This document shows, piece by piece, positions 60,308 through 64,000 of a stretch of DNA of 64,000 bases. Positions within the stretch are counted from its first letter, which is position 1; each line of letters begins with the position of its first letter. A program made the translations under genes and the position numbers. A model generated the notes under the pieces. It did no database searches. It was not told the origin of the DNA and saw only the letters and a program-made list of their open reading frames with translations. The stretch is taken from positions 124,001-188,000 of the forward strand of contig JAZSRY010000013.1 in assembly GCA_045538735.1 (NCBI GenBank), read 5' to 3'. This DNA is from SIG459 sp045538735. Its GTDB lineage: Bacteria; Bacillota; Clostridia; Oscillospirales; Oscillospiraceae.

Positions 60308-61957
60308 TTATTTAGCGTCGATGATTGCGGCGGCTCTTGCCAATGCGTCATCAATGTTGGCACAGAAGTTTTCTTCACCGATTTCTTCATATATACCGGC
60401 TTTATGGAAGAATTTCATAGGCTTTTCGTTGACGTGGCTCATGATGAGAGTAATGCCTTTTTTGTGGCAGGTTTTGATAAGTGATTCAAAGCTGTGAATG
60501 CCAGTTGCGTCAATGACGGGGACGGATCTCATACGGATGATAACAACTTTATTCTTGCTTTGGCTGATAACACGGGTGAGCTTGTCTGCAGCGCCGAAGA
60601 ATATGGGGCCGGTAATTTCGTAAACCATGGTGTTGCGGGGGACGGACTTGAAACGGATTGCTTCGGAATCGTCTTCGTCGTTAACGATTTTCCAGCCTTC
60701 GATGCTGGTTTCATCGCTCATCTTCTTCATAAAGAGCACGAGAGCGAGGATGAGGCCTGCTACGATTGCAACTACAAGATCAAATATAACGGTCAGAAGG
60801 AAGGTTGCAATAAGGACCAGATAATCTGTTGCGGGAGCAGCTTTTATAATGCCCACAAATTCACGCCATTCGCTCATATTATAAGCGGTTATGAAGAGTA
60901 TTGCAGCAATGGCAGGCATAGGGATAAGCTTAGCGTAGGGCATCAGAATGACAAGCATTGCAAAAAGTATTACAGCGTGTACCATTCCGGAAACGGGGCT
61001 GCGTCCGCCATTTTTAACATTTGCTGCGGTGCGGGCGATTGCACCGGTAGCAGGAATACCGCCGAAAAGGGCAGAGCCGATATTACCTACGCCCTGAGCA
61101 ATGAGCTCAGTGTTGGAGTTATGACGGGTACCCACCATACCATCAGCGACAACGCAGCTGAGGAGAGATTCAACGGCTGCCAGAATAGCGATGGTAAAAG
61201 CGTCGGGAAGAAGGTCAGTTATTGTTGCTAGGCTGAGATTCTTGGGAAGAGTGAATGTAGGGGGAGCAGAGGTAATATCGGGATAAAGAGTGCCAATAGT
61301 GTTGACAGGCAGGTCGAAAAGACCAACAACAAGAGCACAGACTATAACTGCAACAAGAGAGGGCGGAACTCTGGGGAGAAGGCGGGGGAGGAAGATGAGT
61401 ATTGCAAGCGCAATAAGTCCTATAAGCACAGCCCAGAGGTTAATGGTATGGAAACTCCTGAAAACTTCAACAAGCTTCTCCAGGGTTTCTACGGGGCTAT
61501 GGCTGAAGCTGAGACCAAAAAAGTCCTTAAGCTGACCGATAAGAATTGTAACCGCAATACCGCTTGTAAAGCCGGTGGTAATGGTATAGGGGATAAATTT
61601 AATGAGTGCGCCAAGCTTGAATACACCCATGAGGATAAGCATAATACCCGCAAGAATAGTTGCAATAGCAAGGCCTTCAATTCCCTTGGTTGCAACAATA
61701 CCGGCAACTATTGTTGCAAATGCTGCGGTGGGACCGCTTATCTGAACGCTGCTGCCGCCGAGAAACGCACATATAAAACCTGCGACAATGGCTGTATAAA
61801 GACCGACTGCAGGACCTACGCCGGATGCAATTGCAAGAGCTATGGAGAGGGGAAGAGCGATAATTGCAACGATAATACCTGCAATCAGATCATTTACAAA
61901 CTGTTTTTTGCTGTATTTTTTCAGACCGCTGAAAAAACTGGGCTTAAAAAATTTCAT
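60308..61957 (-). CDS. SulP-family anion transporter with STAS domain
   Basis: A 549-residue SulP protein: LIAGIIVAIIALPLSIALAIASGVGP and SVQISGPTAAFATIVAGI in the first bundle, RTAANVKNGGRSPVSG in the middle, about 12-14 helices, then a C-terminal STAS domain (about residues 440-545; VIIRMRSVPVIDATGIHSFESL, with the conserved DxTG). Sulfate, bicarbonate or another anion are possible. It stands alone with a normal start at 61957. Confidence 0.9.
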   Translation of the reverse strand: MKFFKPSFFSGLKKYSKKQFVNDLIAGIIVAIIALPLSIALAIASGVGPAVGLYTAIVAGFICAFLGGSSVQISGPTAAFATIVAGIVATKGIEGLAIATILAGIMLILMGVFKLGALIKFIPYTITTGFTSGIAVTILIGQLKDFFGLSFSHSPVETLEKLVEVFRSFHTINLWAVLIGLIALAILIFLPRLLPRVPPSLVAVIVCALVVGLFDLPVNTIGTLYPDITSAPPTFTLPKNLSLATITDLLPDAFTIAILAAVESLLSCVVADGMVGTRHNSNTELIAQGVGNIGSALFGGIPATGAIARTAANVKNGGRSPVSGMVHAVILFAMLVILMPYAKLIPMPAIAAILFITAYNMSEWREFVGIIKAAPATDYLVLIATFLLTVIFDLVVAIVAGLILALVLFMKKMSDETSIEGWKIVNDEDDSEAIRFKSVPRNTMVYEITGPIFFGAADKLTRVISQSKNKVVIIRMRSVPVIDATGIHSFESLIKTCHKKGITLIMSHVNEKPMKFFHKAGIYEEIGEENFCANIDDALARAAAIIDAK

Positions 61958-62101
61958 TTTTATCTCTCTCTTTTATTTGATATTATTTTTTACACAAAAG
62001 CTTTAATATTATAAACTTATTGCACAGATAATGCAACTGCTTTTTGAGCAATATGACAAAAATATTATTAATCATATTATAATTGTTTCATTATAAAGCA
62101 A

Positions 62102-62130
62102 TTGATTTTGAAATGATTTGAATGTATAAT
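62102..62130 (+). promoter_or_regulatory. Promoter of the pyrophosphatase gene
   Basis: TTGATT at 62102-62107, a 17-base spacer and TATAAT at 62125-62130. Confidence 0.8.
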
Positions 62131-62160
62131 TATAATATAAACTATAAAGTGAGGTAAATT

Positions 62161-62691
62161 ATGAATATATGGCATGGAATTGACCCCAAGCGTATCTCTC
62201 CCGAAGATTTTATTGCTGTTATTGAGATCAGCAAGGGAAGCAAGAAAAAATATGAGTTGGACAAGGAAACCGGCATGCTTATTCTTGACCGCGTACTTTA
62301 TACCTCCACTCATTATCCCGCAAACTATGGTTTTATCCCCCGTTCTTATGGCGATGACGGAGATCCCCTTGATGTTCTTGTTATTTGTTCCGAGGTTCTT
62401 GAACCCCTTACCCTCGTTCGCTGCTATCCTATAGGCTATATTTCCATGCTCGATGGCGGTAAGCGTGACGAGAAGATAATCTGCATTCCCTTTGCAGACC
62501 CCGTTTATAACACGATTAAGGATATAATGGAGCTTCCCAATCATACATTTGACGAGATGGCTCATTTCTTTACTGTTTATAAAGCCCTGGAAGGTAAGGA
62601 GACCGTAGCAGGAGATGTCAGCGGAAGAGACGGTGCCGTTGAAGTTATTAAAGAAGCCCTTGATAACTATATCAATAATTTCTGCAAATAA
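62161..62691 (+). CDS. ppa: Family I inorganic pyrophosphatase
   Basis: Hydrolyses pyrophosphate. The 176-residue protein has the signature GDDGDPLDVLVI with the metal-binding Asp residues, KGSKKKYELDKETG at the N-terminus and YPANYGFIP. Length matches the soluble bacterial type. Clostridia often carry membrane pyrophosphatase or family II instead; here it is the soluble family I. It pulls forward the pyrophosphate-releasing reactions such as those of the two acyl-CoA ligases. Confidence 0.95.
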   Translation: MNIWHGIDPKRISPEDFIAVIEISKGSKKKYELDKETGMLILDRVLYTSTHYPANYGFIPRSYGDDGDPLDVLVICSEVLEPLTLVRCYPIGYISMLDGGKRDEKIICIPFADPVYNTIKDIMELPNHTFDEMAHFFTVYKALEGKETVAGDVSGRDGAVEVIKEALDNYINNFCK

Positions 62692-62692
62692 A

Positions 62693-62727
62693 AAAAGAGA
62701 CAGGCTTTTAGCCTGCCTCTTTTATTT
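62693..62727. terminator. Bidirectional terminator
   Basis: AAAGAGACAGGCT and AGCCTGCCTCTTT arms with one mismatch and a short loop, between ppa and the M42 gene. Confidence 0.85.
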
Positions 62728-62730
62728 TAG

Positions 62731-63768
62731 TCAATCAAGTATGTAGGAGAGAAGAAGATCAAGGGTTGCATTGAGACCTTCAATATGTGTTCTCTCCATT
62801 CCGTGGCTGCAGTAAACTGCCATTCCGAATGCTGCAGCGCGGAGATTATTTCCAGCGCGTTGGGATGCATTGGCATCCGTTCCGTAGCGGTAGAAGATGT
62901 CCACAGCATGGCTTATTCCGTTGCGCTCTGCAAGTTCAATAAGCTCGCTTGTGAGAGCATAGTTATAAGGTGCGGTGTTGTCCTTTGCGCATATGCTGAC
63001 AGCTTTTTCGTTTCCATCAAGGTCAGGACCAATGAGACCGATATCGATTGCAATAAAATCGCTTACGCCCTCGGGAACATATGTTCCGCCGAGACCCACT
63101 TCCTCGGAGTAGGGGAAAGCGAGAATAGTGCGGTATTTGGGCTTAAGACCATTGTCCTTAAGGCATTTAATCATATTGAAGCAAATTGCAGCGGCGGCTT
63201 TGTCATCGATAAAACGGCTCTTAATATAACCTTTTTCAGTGAGCTGGAAACGGGGCTCAATGGATATAGGATCGCCGTGGCGAATGCCAAGAGCGACAAC
63301 ATCTTCTTTGCTGTGAACATCCTCATCGAGAATAATCATAATGTTGTCTGCGTCTCTGGACATAGTTCTTGCATCCTCAAAAACATGGACAGAGTGAGAA
63401 GTAATGGTAACAAGTCCGCTGTAGCTTCTGCCTTCGCGGGTGTGGATATGAACGGTTTCGCCCTCTATGGAACTGAAGTTAATTCCGCCAAGCTGACGAA
63501 CGCGAATCATGCCGTTGCTGTCTATACAGCGGACAATAAGACCGATAGTATCAAGATGAGCGCCTATCATAACGGTCTTGCTGTTATCACAGCCATCCAG
63601 AGTTATATATGCAGTGGATTTATTGTCATAGCTTACGGAGCAGCCCAGAGAAGAAGCGATCTCCTCAATAACTGGATTCATCTCTCTGAAATAACCGACA
63701 GGAGAAGGAACATTAACGAGCTTTTCAAAAAGAGAAACGGTATACATAGGGTCATAGTTATATTTCAT
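62731..63768 (-). CDS. M42-family aminopeptidase
   Basis: A 345-residue dinuclear metallopeptidase. Metal-binding and catalytic motifs are GAHLDTIGL, RFIDDKAAAAI, SEEVGLGG and, near the C-terminus, YGTDANASQRAG with YCSHGMERTH. The M42 family trims short peptides. ATG 63768 follows GGAGG; a longer upstream frame would run through the intergenic terminator and is rejected. Confidence 0.93.
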   Translation of the reverse strand: MKYNYDPMYTVSLFEKLVNVPSPVGYFREMNPVIEEIASSLGCSVSYDNKSTAYITLDGCDNSKTVMIGAHLDTIGLIVRCIDSNGMIRVRQLGGINFSSIEGETVHIHTREGRSYSGLVTITSHSVHVFEDARTMSRDADNIMIILDEDVHSKEDVVALGIRHGDPISIEPRFQLTEKGYIKSRFIDDKAAAAICFNMIKCLKDNGLKPKYRTILAFPYSEEVGLGGTYVPEGVSDFIAIDIGLIGPDLDGNEKAVSICAKDNTAPYNYALTSELIELAERNGISHAVDIFYRYGTDANASQRAGNNLRAAAFGMAVYCSHGMERTHIEGLNATLDLLLSYILD

Positions 63769-63798
63769 TATTGAGCCTCCGTTGTTTATGATGTAAGC

Positions 63799-63807
63799 AT
63801 TATAGCA
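63799..63807 (-). promoter_or_regulatory. Possible extended -10 promoter of the M42 gene
   Basis: Minus strand TGCTATAAT, an extended -10 element. No good -35 was found. Confidence 0.45.
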
Positions 63808-63827
63808 TATGAAAAAATAATAATAAA

Positions 63828-63858
63828 GAAAAAAGGAGCTCAAATGAGCTCCTTTTTG
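63828..63858 (-). terminator. Terminator after the SDR gene
   Basis: AAAAGGAGCTC and GAGCTCCTTTT with a four-base loop, flanked by A and T runs. It closes the minus-strand SDR gene. Confidence 0.9.
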
Positions 63859-63874
63859 TAATAATTTGGATAAA

Positions 63875-64000
63875 TCAGGGACGAAGACCCATGCCGCCCT
63901 CAAGAGTAAGGGTCTCGCCGGTGAGATACTTGAAGTCGGGGTGAGCCAGCTGAACGCAGACGCGTCCGATTTCGGTTTCAACATTGCCGTAATGACCCAT
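63875..64000 (-). CDS. C-terminal part of an SDR-family oxidoreductase
   Basis: On the minus strand 41 residues are readable up to TGA at 63877-63875, ending FKYLTGETLTLEGGMGLRP. The Y-[IL]-TG-x-[TS]-L-x-[LV]-[DE]-GG-x-G pattern is the usual C-terminus of short-chain dehydrogenases/reductases. The catalytic Ser-Tyr-Lys residues are outside the window, so substrate cannot be told. Confidence 0.75.
   Translation of the reverse strand: MGHYGNVETEIGRVCVQLAHPDFKYLTGETLTLEGGMGLRP

Noticed and set aside
63769..63984. 72-codon N-terminal extension of the M42 peptidase
   Set aside because: It runs through the terminator of the SDR gene and the promoter region; the GGAGG site supports the start at 63768.

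Overview
The window looks like chromosome of an anaerobic, spore-forming Firmicute of class Clostridia, plausibly a gut or rumen Oscillospiraceae-like organism. Clues are a c-di-AMP cyclase with its YbbR regulator, a PASTA kinase/PPM phosphatase pair, RemA, a DUF3794 (SPOCS)-LysM spore protein, a SleB cortex hydrolase, a ferredoxin-linked 2-oxoacid oxidoreductase, PerR with a rubrerythrin, and frequent T-box, THF and FMN leader RNAs. I see no phage, insertion sequence or CRISPR array. The species assignment is inference.

Layout. 1-1544: tail of an unidentified gene, a terminator, then a DUF3343 and class V aminotransferase pair. 1562-15227: a long collinear run behind one strong promoter (cdaA, cdaR, yicC, remA, gmk, rpoZ, priA, def, fmt, rsmB, rlmN, prpC, prkC, rsgA), mostly overlapping or closely spaced. 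15274-18554: small membrane protein, SPOCS-LysM protein, YebC and a membrane protein. 18605-21935 (-): two paralogous Cys/His-repeat lipoproteins and a MATE transporter. 22120-24277: PfkB kinase and convergent rodA. 24430-27716: tsaE, tsaB, upp, fchA, folD. 27751-30692: THF riboswitch, folT, asparaginase and a transglutaminase-like lipoprotein. 30781-31452: sleB.

31488-40984 is the most unusual block. A five-gene minus-strand operon encodes a branched-chain 2-oxoacid:ferredoxin oxidoreductase (VOR type) with a P-loop ATPase. It diverges from a T-box leader that controls an HTH-cupin-acyl-CoA ligase fusion. A second T-box controls a paralogous fusion, with a HAD phosphatase between them. I read the specifier triplets as ATC (Ile) and GTC (Val). 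With VOR run in the reductive direction, the locus can be explained as tRNA-sensing control of branched-chain fatty acid activation and carboxylation to isoleucine and valine precursors. The T-boxes are clear in the sequence; the specifier identities and the pathway are inferred.

41027-64000: FMN-riboswitch ribU, DUF1273 protein, SLH-SGNH surface protein, lipid flippase, mazG, HU, S4 protein, an imperfect foldback region, feoB/feoA, MBL and HD hydrolases, a double-PII/DUF1538 pair, tRNA-Pro(GGG), a 32-residue Gln/Asn-rich ORF behind a forespore-like promoter, a PQQ propeller protein, an MFS transporter, perR with a flavin reductase-rubredoxin-rubrerythrin fusion, two membrane proteins, SulP, pyrophosphatase, an M42 peptidase and the C-terminus of an SDR enzyme. 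Well-formed hairpins with T-runs close most units.
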